From: Bordetella parapertussis
Lineage (GTDB): Bacteria > Pseudomonadota > Gammaproteobacteria > Burkholderiales > SG8-41
Direction: 5' to 3'
Length of the DNA stretch: 16,448 nucleotides
Assembly (NCBI GenBank): GCA_945863085.1
Contig: CAMBCD010000020.1
Coordinates: 1 to 16,448 of the forward strand
In this document: positions 1 through 6,406 of the stretch, in pieces
Position numbering within the stretch: position 1 is the first letter of the stretch
Layout of the letters: the number at the start of each line of letters is the position of its first letter
Made by a program: the position numbers and the translations under genes
The notes under the pieces: model-generated
Database searches by the model: none
What the model was told of the DNA's origin: nothing
The model's input: the letters and a program-made list of their open reading frames with translations, nothing else

Positions 1-1
1 C

Positions 2-916
2 ATGGACCACAAACAACTCACCGGCTACATCAAGGACATCGGCCGCGGCAAAAACGCCGCCCGCGACCTGTCGCGCGAAGACGCCAAGGCCCTGTTCAGC
101 GCAATCCTGAACGACGAAATCCCGCCGCTGCAGCTCGGCGCGGTGCTGATCGCCATGCGCATCAAGGGCGAATCACTGGAAGAACTCGCCGGCTTCCTCG
201 AAGCCTGCGAAACCAGCTACCCGCACCTCAAAGCCCCCAACGGCAGCGTGCCGCTGGTGATTCCCGCCTACAACGGCGCGCGGCAACTACCCAACCTGAC
301 GCCTCTGCTCGCCTCGCTGGTCGCGCGCGAAGGTGTGCCGGTACTGGTGCACGGCGTGCCCGATGATCCGGGTCGCGTCACTACGATTGAAGTGTTTGAG
401 GAAATGGGCATCACCCCTGCCGGCTCCATCGCAGAAGCGGAACAACAGCTCACAGAACGCAAACTCGCGGTGCTCGCCATCGACACCCTGGCACCATCAC
501 TGGCCCGCGTACTGAAATTGCGCCGCGACATCGGCCTGCGCAGCTCGGGGCATACGCTGGTCAAAATGCTGCAACCCTTCACCACCAAGGCCGTGCGCCT
601 GGTCAGTGTCACCCACCCCGAATACCTGGACCGCATGCGGGCGTTTTTTACGTCTTATGCATCTGATGCCCTGTTGCTGCGTGGCGCGGAAGGTGAGGCT
701 GTGGCGCATCCGCGGCGGGAGCCGGTGGTCGAATGGCTGGATGGGAAAACGGCAGAGGTATGGCGCGGAACTGCGGAAGAAAATCCGGAGCTGCCGGATG
801 GGCGTGATGCTGCGGTGACCGTGGCGTGGATCAATGAGGCGCTGGCCGGGAAACATGCGGTGCCTGCAGCCATCACGCATCAAGTGGCATGTTGCCTGAG
901 GGCCTGGTCGGCGTAA
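2..916 (+). CDS. ybiB: YbiB/TrpD2-family nucleic-acid-binding protein (anthranilate phosphoribosyltransferase-like fold)
   Basis: The 304-residue product matches the YbiB (TrpD2) family, which has the anthranilate phosphoribosyltransferase fold but is known to bind nucleic acid rather than make tryptophan. Visible family signatures are IGRGKNAARDLSREDA near residue 13, the helical N-terminal domain with LGAVLIAMRIKGES (about 45-58), IPAYNGARQLPNLTPLLA (about 87-104) in place of the GTGGD phosphate loop of true TrpD, VLVHGVPDDPGRV (about 114-126), and SVTHPEYLDRMRAFF (about 202-216). The ATG at position 2 aligns with the E. coli YbiB start, so the N-terminus appears complete although no upstream DNA is visible. 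The C-terminus stops soon after HQVACCLRA. From memory E. coli YbiB is about 320 residues and continues with a TGEA-type tail, so this copy may be clipped by roughly 15-20 residues. A decayed second 3' end lies at 2933-3076. Confidence 0.88.
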   Translation: MDHKQLTGYIKDIGRGKNAARDLSREDAKALFSAILNDEIPPLQLGAVLIAMRIKGESLEELAGFLEACETSYPHLKAPNGSVPLVIPAYNGARQLPNLTPLLASLVAREGVPVLVHGVPDDPGRVTTIEVFEEMGITPAGSIAEAEQQLTERKLAVLAIDTLAPSLARVLKLRRDIGLRSSGHTLVKMLQPFTTKAVRLVSVTHPEYLDRMRAFFTSYASDALLLRGAEGEAVAHPRREPVVEWLDGKTAEVWRGTAEENPELPDGRDAAVTVAWINEALAGKHAVPAAITHQVACCLRAWSA

Positions 917-959
917 TATTCAGTGGCAACACATTCTGACTCGATACCTATCCGTACCG

Positions 960-1008
960 CACAAGATCAAGCAGCCCAGAACGTTCTGAACAAGTTTTTG
1001 ATTTTGTG
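960..1008. repeat. Nested dyad between convergent ybiB and the FNR-like gene; possible bidirectional terminator
   Basis: CACAAGATCAA (960-970) pairs with TTGATTTTGTG (998-1008) with one mismatch. The enclosed stretch contains the perfect 12-bp palindrome CAGAACGTTCTG (977-988). It sits between the stop codons of two convergent genes, and a T-run (995-999) lies in the distal part. A terminator or cruciform is the simplest reading. The long loop makes it an atypical Rho-independent terminator. Confidence 0.45.
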
Positions 1009-1016
1009 CGCCGGGC

Positions 1017-1772
1017 TCAGGATCTGAGTGTTTCGTGACTTCCAATCCTCTGCTGCAATTTCGGAATGCTTTTGATTTCAATGGATTTATGATTTATTGA
1101 GATGAGGTGGATGTTATTAAGGTGAGAAAATACACGACTCACAGTTTCAAGTTTGAGGCCGAGATAGCTCCCGATATCCCGCCGCGTCATGGGCAACCTG
1201 AAATATGTCCCCGAGAAGCCGCGAGTGGAGAATCGCTTTGAGATGTTGAGCAGGAATATGATGACACGCTCTTCGGCGCTCATGGCGCCAAGCAGGAGCA
1301 TGATGCCGTGGTCGCGCGTAATTTCCGTACTCATTGCTCTATGTAAGTGCTGTTGCAGCGCCGGGATAATAAGTCCGAGTTTCTCAAAATCGGAAAAATG
1401 TATTCCACAGACGCTGCTGTCTTCGAGTGCAATCGAATCGCATAGATAACTGCCTGCGCCGATAGCATCCAATCCGACCAGTTCGCCGGTCATGGAAAAA
1501 CCGATAATCTGCTCGCGTCCATGACTGTCTGATACGCTCGTCCTCAAGAAGCCGCTGTTAACGGCATACAGCGACTCCAGTGGAGCACCAGCGCGATAAA
1601 GATATTGGGATCGCCTGATCGGACGGCGATGCTCAATGAAGTCGTTGAGGTTTTTTGACTCGTGCGATGAAAGGTCAGCAGGCAAACGCCAGGAATCGAA
1701 ACCACAATTCAGGCATTCGTTATGAGGCAGCCTGGACACTGACGAAAAAACAGGGTGAAACGCGCCGCCCAT
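1017..1772 (-). CDS. FNR/Crp-family transcriptional regulator with an incomplete iron-sulfur cysteine set
   Basis: The 251-residue protein aligns with E. coli FNR almost without gaps. It has a cyclic-nucleotide-binding-like beta barrel (about 30-140, including LVGLDAIGAG at 98-107), a dimerisation helix (about 140-165) and a C-terminal winged helix-turn-helix (about 170-240). The recognition helix carries E209, S212 and R213 (LETVSR), the FNR-type set for TTGAT-type half sites. Of the four FNR cluster ligands, C20, C23 and C122 are present, but position 29 is Arg (WRLP), encoded CGT, one base from the Cys codon TGT. An extra Cys is at 111. The gene is transcribed away from the amidohydrolase at 2004, and it and its upstream region are A/T-richer than ybiB. 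The ATG start is supported by the FNR-like numbering of the whole protein. It could be a non-cluster FixK-like factor or an FNR with an altered cluster. Confidence 0.87.
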   Translation of the reverse strand: MGGAFHPVFSSVSRLPHNECLNCGFDSWRLPADLSSHESKNLNDFIEHRRPIRRSQYLYRAGAPLESLYAVNSGFLRTSVSDSHGREQIIGFSMTGELVGLDAIGAGSYLCDSIALEDSSVCGIHFSDFEKLGLIIPALQQHLHRAMSTEITRDHGIMLLLGAMSAEERVIIFLLNISKRFSTRGFSGTYFRLPMTRRDIGSYLGLKLETVSRVFSHLNNIHLISINHKSIEIKSIPKLQQRIGSHETLRS

Positions 1773-1829
1773 GAAATCCCCATTGGTTTATTGTTGTTTT
1801 TCAGAGTATTTCATTCATCCCGTATTTCG

Positions 1830-1847
1830 ATGTACGGTAGCGTACAT
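1830..1847. promoter_or_regulatory. Perfect dyad ATGTACG-N4-CGTACAT in the divergent promoter region
   Basis: Two perfect 7-bp arms, ATGTACG (1830-1836) and CGTACAT (1841-1847), are separated by GTAG. The site lies 58 bp upstream of the FNR-like start and 157 bp upstream of the amidohydrolase start. The 4-nt spacing matches the geometry of FNR/Crp-family sites, but the half site is not TTGAT. It is a candidate operator for the divergent regulator or for another dimeric factor. Confidence 0.5.
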
Positions 1848-2003
1848 ATGGTTAAAGTCCGGATAACCAGAACAACAGGAAAGTTGCCGTTGCGTCTGAA
1901 ACCAGTTATGCATCTGAAAATAATTCAATAATTAATTTCTTACTGCCAATCACCCTTGCCCGCGGGCGGCCCGCAAACCACAATCCCACCGGAGTTTTAG
2001 AGC

Positions 2004-2846
2004 ATGATCATCGATTCTCAAATCCACGCCTACGAAGCCAACACCCCGAAACGCCCCTGGCTGACCAAACCCAACTGGCCGGCCAGCGCCACCGGCGACG
2101 AGATGGTTGCCGAATTCGACCGGCTGGGCATCGACGGCGCGATTTTCATTTCTTCGTTTTCGATGTACGGCTACGACGCGAGTTACGCAGTGGAAGTGCA
2201 GAAGGCCCATCCCGGGCGTTTCGCGCTGGTCAAACCGGTGGATCCGGATCGTCCCGATGTCGAGGACGTCATCGCCGACTGGAAAAAATCCCCGGGCACG
2301 GTGGGCATCCGCGTGATCCTGAAAAAAGACGGCGGGCGCGATCCCAATGACCCGAAGCTCGACCGCATCCTGCGCGCTGCGGTGCGCCATGACTTTCCGG
2401 TGAACATCCTGTGCTGGGGCAATATCGATGCCGGCACCACCTTGATCGACCGCCACCCCGAGACCCGCTTCATCATCGATCATCTGGGCATCCTGCAGCC
2501 ACATGAGCCTTCAGCGCTGGCGGCAGAGCCCTGGGCCGACCTGCCCAAGGTGCTTGCGCTGGCAAAACGCCCGAACCTGGTGATCAAGGTCAGCGGCGCC
2601 TGCACGCTGTCAAAGAAACCCTTCCCTTTCCCCGACATCTGGGATCCGCTGGCGCGCGTGTTTGACGCCTGGGGATTCGAGCGTTGCCTGTGGGGCACCG
2701 ACTGGACCCGCGCCTTTGCCGTCGTCAATTACGATCAGGCGGTCGAGCCCTTCCGCATGACCGACAAGCTGAGCGACAGCGAACGCGCAATGCTGATGGG
2801 CGGCGCCTGCGCCAAAGCCTACGGCTGGAAGCCGAAAACCAAATAA
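2004..2846 (+). CDS. Amidohydrolase-2 family (PF04909) TIM-barrel hydrolase, lactonase-like, intact copy
   Basis: The 280-residue protein belongs to the amidohydrolase-2 group, which includes 2-pyrone-4,6-dicarboxylate lactonase and 4-sulfomuconolactonase-like enzymes. It opens with MIIDSQIHAY, the beta-1 motif, with QIH in place of the usual HxH. It has FIIDHLG (H about 159) at a later strand and LWGTDWTRA (about 230-238), carrying the conserved catalytic or metal Asp. A GGAG ribosome-binding site (1991-1994) lies 9 nt before the ATG. There is no signal peptide, so it is cytoplasmic. A strong terminator follows directly. A 5'-truncated copy with about 93% identical protein lies at 8500-9141. 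The natural substrate cannot be told; hydrolysis of a lactone or carboxylated ring-cleavage intermediate is likely from family and context. Confidence 0.85.
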   Translation: MIIDSQIHAYEANTPKRPWLTKPNWPASATGDEMVAEFDRLGIDGAIFISSFSMYGYDASYAVEVQKAHPGRFALVKPVDPDRPDVEDVIADWKKSPGTVGIRVILKKDGGRDPNDPKLDRILRAAVRHDFPVNILCWGNIDAGTTLIDRHPETRFIIDHLGILQPHEPSALAAEPWADLPKVLALAKRPNLVIKVSGACTLSKKPFPFPDIWDPLARVFDAWGFERCLWGTDWTRAFAVVNYDQAVEPFRMTDKLSDSERAMLMGGACAKAYGWKPKTK

Positions 2847-2851
2847 TCAAA

Positions 2852-2882
2852 AAAGCCCGTGGATCACGGGCTTTCGGTTTTT
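2852..2882 (+). terminator. Rho-independent terminator of the amidohydrolase gene
   Basis: AAAGCCCGTG (2852-2861), loop GAT, and CACGGGCTTT (2865-2874) form a perfect 10-bp stem, followed by CGGTTTTT. The A-run on the left and the T-run on the right make it bidirectional. This fits the fossil lutA 3' end on the opposite strand, whose stop codon (2864-2866) lies inside the hairpin. Confidence 0.9.
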
Positions 2883-2932
2883 CCGGCCAGCACTTCCGCC
2901 ACATGCAGCACCTGCGTCTTCGCATCCCCACG
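2864..2932 (-). pseudogene. Fossil 3' end of a lutA-like gene (last 22 codons and stop)
   Basis: On the minus strand this stretch reads RGDAKTQVLHVAEVLAGK followed by TESP and a TGA stop. It matches the C-terminus of the intact lutA-like gene at 9344-10078 (RRGDAKTQVLHVAEVLAGK then TSG). Over the best 45 nt (2885-2929 against 9362-9406) I count only about three mismatches. The reading frame is intact to its own stop but has no upstream part: homology ends abruptly at about 2932, where a ybiB fossil begins. It is a remnant of a second lutA copy that once ended convergently against the amidohydrolase gene, sharing the terminator. Confidence 0.8.
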
Positions 2933-3076
2933 ACTGAAGAAAATTCAGAATTGCCGAATGGTCGGGGCTGCGGTGACGGCAGCATGGATAGTCGAGGAGT
3001 TGGCAGGAAGCGACCAATACCAGCAGCAATTGCGCATCAGGCGAATTGCTGCGCAGGCGAAACAACGGCGAATTAA
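2933..3076 (+). pseudogene. Fossil 3' end of a ybiB gene, with compensating frameshifts
   Basis: Translated in pieces, this region matches the end of YbiB at 770-900. It reads TEENSELPNGR in one frame, AAVTAAWIVEELAG in another, then PIPAAIAHQANCC back in the first frame, against AEENPELPDGR, AAVTVAWINEALAG and AVPAAITHQVACC. A 2-nt loss near 2963 and a 1-nt loss near 3015 explain the frame changes. Nucleotide identity looks like about 70%, so this is an older or more diverged copy. After CC it continues AGETTAN and stop (TAA 3074-3076), resembling the family's GE-containing tail, which the intact gene lacks. The 5' part is missing and it abuts the lutA fossil. Confidence 0.72.
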
Positions 3077-3147
3077 AATTGCGAGACTGGAATCACTCAA
3101 CCAAGTCCATAGCGGATCAAATGGTTAAACTGATTCAATATTTTCAC

Positions 3148-4449
3148 TCATAATTGGATAACATCCAGCGCATCGGGATTCAGTATTCTCGGTCCGGTTT
3201 CGGTCACGATAATCTGCGGTCCGAATTCAAGAAACAAGCGATCCTCCACCGTCGCTTTCACTTCCAGCGCCAATATGAGTCCAGGCTTAACCATTATTTC
3301 CTCGGCCTTCGGCCCTGTTGCGACAAAATCCCGCCATTCGTCGTTATCCCGAATCGAACCTTTAACGGGTGATCGGCGTCGGGCTATTGCCGCATCGGGC
3401 AACTGGCCGGCGCTCATTACTGCGACCGGTGGCTCGGTTCCGTCGATTCCGAGTGAATGAACCTGTGTAATTTCATGATAGTAGCCACGCCTGAGTATGG
3501 GCTCATCAGCTACCCGCTCCACCTCTTTCCAGGACGTGCCTGGCTTCAACACGGCGAGCAGATTTTGCGTAGATTCATATACTGCTTCGCGCAAAGGAAG
3601 ATATTCGGGGTCTATGGGTCCCAAGGATATCGCCAAATGAGGATGCGCCCAATAACCTCCGTAGCGTGTATAGATCCCCATTTGCAGCATATCTCCTGAC
3701 ATCAAGAGGCGATCCGTTTGGCGCCGGTTGGTCGGGTACCCTTTACCGGAGGAGAGGATGGTGTAGTAATCACGAACCGGTTCGGCTCCTGCATGCAATC
3801 CCGCGGAGGTCATGATCGCGTAAAGATCGCTCTCACGAATCCCGGGGCTCGCGTTGCGCAACGCGGCATCAGCTTCAATATTTGCAATTTCGGCTGCCTT
3901 TTCGATCAGGCGAAGTTCTTCTTCGCTCTTGTACATCCTGAGCCGCTGCAGAATTACACCTGCATCGCAGAATTTCGCATCGGGTAACATTTTTTTCAGG
4001 TTGGCATACGTAAAATAGGGTATGAATCCCTCTGCGCCCATGCCGCCACCCGCCAGTCCTACTACGCCGATAGTGCCCTTCGCATACCCGTAATCCAAAA
4101 TTACCTGTGCGGCAGCAGTGCTGTCTTTGCCTTCGTGCCCAAGGTAATCAACGTCCTCCCAGCATGACTCGTTGAACCAGCGAGTCCAGCTGGCAATCGC
4201 CCACATGGTGACAGGCTTGCCTTTGCGCGGAAATACGAGTACGCGATCGCCTGAATCTGAATTGTCTATCCACCGACAGTTTCCGCCCTGGCCGCGCCCC
4301 TTGCCCCACACCAAAAGACAGTCGATACCACTCTTATCCATTTCAGCACGCAACGCATTCCAACGCCGATCACGCTCTTCGAGAGACAGCGAAGCACTGG
4401 AGGTATTTACTCGCCCATTACGCGGGAAAAAACGCGGGTCGGCTACCAC
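3148..4449 (-). CDS. M24 'pita-bread' fold protein (Xaa-Pro peptidase/creatinase-like) lacking metal ligands
   Basis: The 433-residue protein has a creatinase_N-like N-terminal domain (about 20-170) and an M24 domain (about 175-430). RLRMYKSEEELRLIEKAAEIA (about 169-189) is the typical linker helix. The five metal ligands of the peptidases are mostly absent. The Asp of the GDLVLIDxG motif is Gly258 (GDMLQMGIY), the Asp of GYxxD is His269 (GGYWAHPH), and the last Glu is about Gly410 (FGPQIIVTETG). His331 and Glu396 may remain. This resembles non-metal members such as creatinase more than a working aminopeptidase. Translation most likely starts at GTG (4447-4449), overlapping the end of the upstream FAH-family gene by 7 nt, with AGGGAG (4456-4461) 6 nt before it. 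The two genes should therefore be translationally coupled. The substrate is unknown. Confidence 0.82.
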   Translation of the reverse strand: MVADPRFFPRNGRVNTSSASLSLEERDRRWNALRAEMDKSGIDCLLVWGKGRGQGGNCRWIDNSDSGDRVLVFPRKGKPVTMWAIASWTRWFNESCWEDVDYLGHEGKDSTAAAQVILDYGYAKGTIGVVGLAGGGMGAEGFIPYFTYANLKKMLPDAKFCDAGVILQRLRMYKSEEELRLIEKAAEIANIEADAALRNASPGIRESDLYAIMTSAGLHAGAEPVRDYYTILSSGKGYPTNRRQTDRLLMSGDMLQMGIYTRYGGYWAHPHLAISLGPIDPEYLPLREAVYESTQNLLAVLKPGTSWKEVERVADEPILRRGYYHEITQVHSLGIDGTEPPVAVMSAGQLPDAAIARRRSPVKGSIRDNDEWRDFVATGPKAEEIMVKPGLILALEVKATVEDRLFLEFGPQIIVTETGPRILNPDALDVIQL

Positions 4450-5453
4450 TTCCAGCTCCCTTGCCTGACGGGGTCGTCGATTACCTTATTTTTCAGCATC
4501 CCGATCCCTTCGATTTCAGAATCAAGCACATCGCCAGCTTGAAGATACAAAGATGAGGCCTCGGCCTGTCCCAACGCCTGCCCTTCTGGCGTTCCAGTAG
4601 TAATCAGATCACCCGGCTCCAAGGTCATTTGAGAAACGTAGGCAATCAATTGGGGAATGTTCCAAATCATGTCCTTAGTACATCCATCCTGGCGGAGCCT
4701 CCCATTGACCCGTGTCCGAATCCTAAGGTTCATCGGATCCTTGATTTCATCGCGGGTTACGATCCACGGGCCGGTCGGACAGAAAGTATCGAACATTTTT
4801 CCCAAGAGCTGGTTCTTCGCGATACGTTCGATCTTGACCACATCCCGCGCCGACACATCATTGGCAACCATATAGCCGAATATGACGTCATAAGCCTTAC
4901 TCTCGGATATGTTCTTGCATTTTTTTCCGACCACTACAGTCAGCTCTGTTTCGTAATCAAGCTGTTTCACACATGCCGGTTTCACGATGTCACGATGAGG
5001 ACCAATGATGGTGTTATTTGCCTTGATCCATGCTGACGGCACTTTCATTTCCGTATCCGAACCAACTTGCCGGAGATGTTCCCGATAATTGCGCCCAACT
5101 GCAATGACTTTGCTGGGACGAATCGGTGCATGTAGTCGACATTCAAGCAATGGCGTGAACAGCCGCTCACCATCAAGACCGATCGCATTAGGGTCACTGA
5201 GCGCAAGCGCCGTCAGATAATCTGCCGCAGCAGCCACGAGATCAAGCGCAGCATTTCCGTTGCCCAGTAATTCGACAATACTGGAACCGCAGCGTAATGC
5301 GACGACTTCGCGCCCTTGGGTATCGCCAGCTTTTTCCACCAAATATTTCGAGCAGGCCGCCTTGAGGTCGACCATCACATCCCCGGCCAGCAGCGCTCCG
5401 GTGCGGGCAAGGCTGGTTGGCTCACTCTTAACGTTATAACGTGCAAATTTCAT
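4443..5453 (-). CDS. Fumarylacetoacetate hydrolase (FAH) family protein
   Basis: The 336-residue protein has an N-terminal cap domain (about 1-110) and the FAH catalytic domain (about 112-325). Visible active-site elements are VGRNYREH (H126), the metal-binding DYETE (E168, E170), NDVSARD (D199), FCPTGPWIV (about 224-232) and TGTPEG (286-291). All expected Mg/Mn ligands are present, so it should be active. Family members cleave C-C bonds in, or hydrate or decarboxylate, 2-oxo or acylpyruvate-type acids, typically at the end of aromatic-acid catabolism. Start ATG 5451-5453 is preceded by GGGGGAAAG. It follows the GntR gene on the same strand after a 103-nt gap and overlaps the M24-like gene downstream, so the three probably form one operon. 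Confidence 0.88.
   Translation of the reverse strand: MKFARYNVKSEPTSLARTGALLAGDVMVDLKAACSKYLVEKAGDTQGREVVALRCGSSIVELLGNGNAALDLVAAAADYLTALALSDPNAIGLDGERLFTPLLECRLHAPIRPSKVIAVGRNYREHLRQVGSDTEMKVPSAWIKANNTIIGPHRDIVKPACVKQLDYETELTVVVGKKCKNISESKAYDVIFGYMVANDVSARDVVKIERIAKNQLLGKMFDTFCPTGPWIVTRDEIKDPMNLRIRTRVNGRLRQDGCTKDMIWNIPQLIAYVSQMTLEPGDLITTGTPEGQALGQAEASSLYLQAGDVLDSEIEGIGMLKNKVIDDPVRQGSWKW
4456..4461 (-). promoter_or_regulatory. Ribosome-binding site for the overlapping GTG start of the M24-like gene
   Basis: AGGGAG on the minus strand lies inside the last codons of the FAH-family gene, 6 nt before GTG 4447-4449. It supports the GTG rather than the internal ATG about 36 codons later. Confidence 0.6.
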
Positions 5454-5556
5454 TACTTTCCCCCATGTGTATTAAAGACGTAAAAACCATGAATATCGGT
5501 AGCGAATCGGCGAATTACTTAAGGGGAATAACTGACCACCTGAGTGTGGCGACCTG

Positions 5557-6246
5557 TCAAGCCGCTTGTTCAATTGATATATTATTTAGAAGGCGCATTA
5601 CAGCAACGGCTGTTTTGTTCACATGATCCTTCGCAATTCGCTCTGCCTCGTCGGCGTTACGACTACGCAACGCCTTGATCAGCAGCTTTAGCTCACGAAT
5701 AGTCGACGACGTACGGTTAGGCGATCGCTGCGGATGTTTTAACCCGAGCGCTCGCCAACGGGAAATTCGTGCATTCAGCATTCGCAGCATGGAAGTGAGC
5801 ACTTCGCTGCCTCCTCCCTCGAACAGCAACTCGTAAAAACGATCCTTGCTGTCGAGTATCAGATTTACATCTCCTGTCAGGTAGGCCTGCTCTACAAGCT
5901 TCAGCTCCTGGGCAAGCATTTCAATTTGATTCAGTGAAGCATTCTTTGCAAAAAAACGTGCGGCCAACCCCTCAAGCATCCCACGAATACAGTAAATGTC
6001 TTGGGCTTCCTTCTGCGTCAACGCCCGCACGATCGCCCCCTTGTTGGGGGCCGCAACAATCAACCCTTCCGCTTCCAATTGACGCAGCGCCTCACGGATA
6101 ACAGTGCGGCTCACTCCACTGGCGGCGCATAAATCGACCTCTCGCAATCGCTCACCCGGGGCAAGTTCGCCATCAATAATTGCCCGCCGCATTCCATCCA
6201 GCACCTGCCGCCGCATGGGAACGGCATTGAGTTTTATCGAAACCAT
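5557..6246 (-). CDS. GntR-family regulator, FCD (FadR/VanR-like) subgroup
   Basis: The 229-residue protein has an N-terminal winged helix (about 8-75) with GERLREVDLCAASGVSRTVI and REALRQLEAEGLI, the GntR signature, then an all-helical FCD effector domain (about 80-215). The usual FCD metal set (Asp, His, His, His) is largely lost: Lys134 and Tyr138 stand where D-x3-H is expected (KDRFYELL) and Leu186 where the EH His is expected (RELKLL). Only His208 (KDHV) remains. The pocket may bind its ligand without metal. ATG start 6244-6246 is preceded by AGGAAG. It is divergent from tctC at 6407, with a dyad-rich operator region between them, so it probably controls both arms and itself. Confidence 0.9.
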   Translation of the reverse strand: MVSIKLNAVPMRRQVLDGMRRAIIDGELAPGERLREVDLCAASGVSRTVIREALRQLEAEGLIVAAPNKGAIVRALTQKEAQDIYCIRGMLEGLAARFFAKNASLNQIEMLAQELKLVEQAYLTGDVNLILDSKDRFYELLFEGGGSEVLTSMLRMLNARISRWRALGLKHPQRSPNRTSSTIRELKLLIKALRSRNADEAERIAKDHVNKTAVAVMRLLNNISIEQAA

Positions 6247-6275
6247 TGCTTCCTATGGATACCCGCGTTTATGAT

Positions 6276-6295
6276 TGCATACAATATGCATTGTA
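6276..6295. promoter_or_regulatory. Overlapping dyads, probable GntR operator
   Basis: TGCATA-CAA-TATGCA (6276-6290) and TACAAT-ATGC-ATTGTA (6280-6295) are two perfect dyads sharing bases, in an A/T-rich spacer 30-49 bp upstream of the GntR start. FCD-type GntR proteins often bind short dyads of the TTGTATACAA kind. A weak plus-strand promoter, TTGTAA (6291-6296)-N17-TAAATA (6314-6319), would overlap the site, which would allow repression of tctC. Confidence 0.6.
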
Positions 6296-6397
6296 ACAAT
6301 TTCAAGATCAAAGTAAATAAAGCAAAAAAAATCAACCCGTAACGGCATTGCAATTGATTGCGATTTGACCGACGCGGGCAGCCCGCAGGCAATAAAT

Positions 6398-6402
6398 GGA
6401 GG
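6398..6402 (+). promoter_or_regulatory. Ribosome-binding site fixing the first tctC start
   Basis: GGAGG lies 4 nt before ATG 6407. It places the start there rather than at the in-frame TTG at 6365, and gives a protein that begins with a normal signal peptide. Confidence 0.8.
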
Positions 6403-6406
6403 AAAC

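Noticed and set aside
3131..3146. Similarity between GATTCAATATTTT (3132-3144) and GATTGAACATTCT (8483-8495) as possible direct repeats flanking the cassette
   Set aside because: Only about 10 of 13 bases agree in A/T-rich DNA, which is not enough to claim a target-site duplication.
6347..6371. TTGAT (6354-6358) with nearby ATTGCAAT as an FNR site upstream of tctC
   Set aside because: The second half site (ATTTG) is a poor match to ATCAA, so there is no convincing FNR box.
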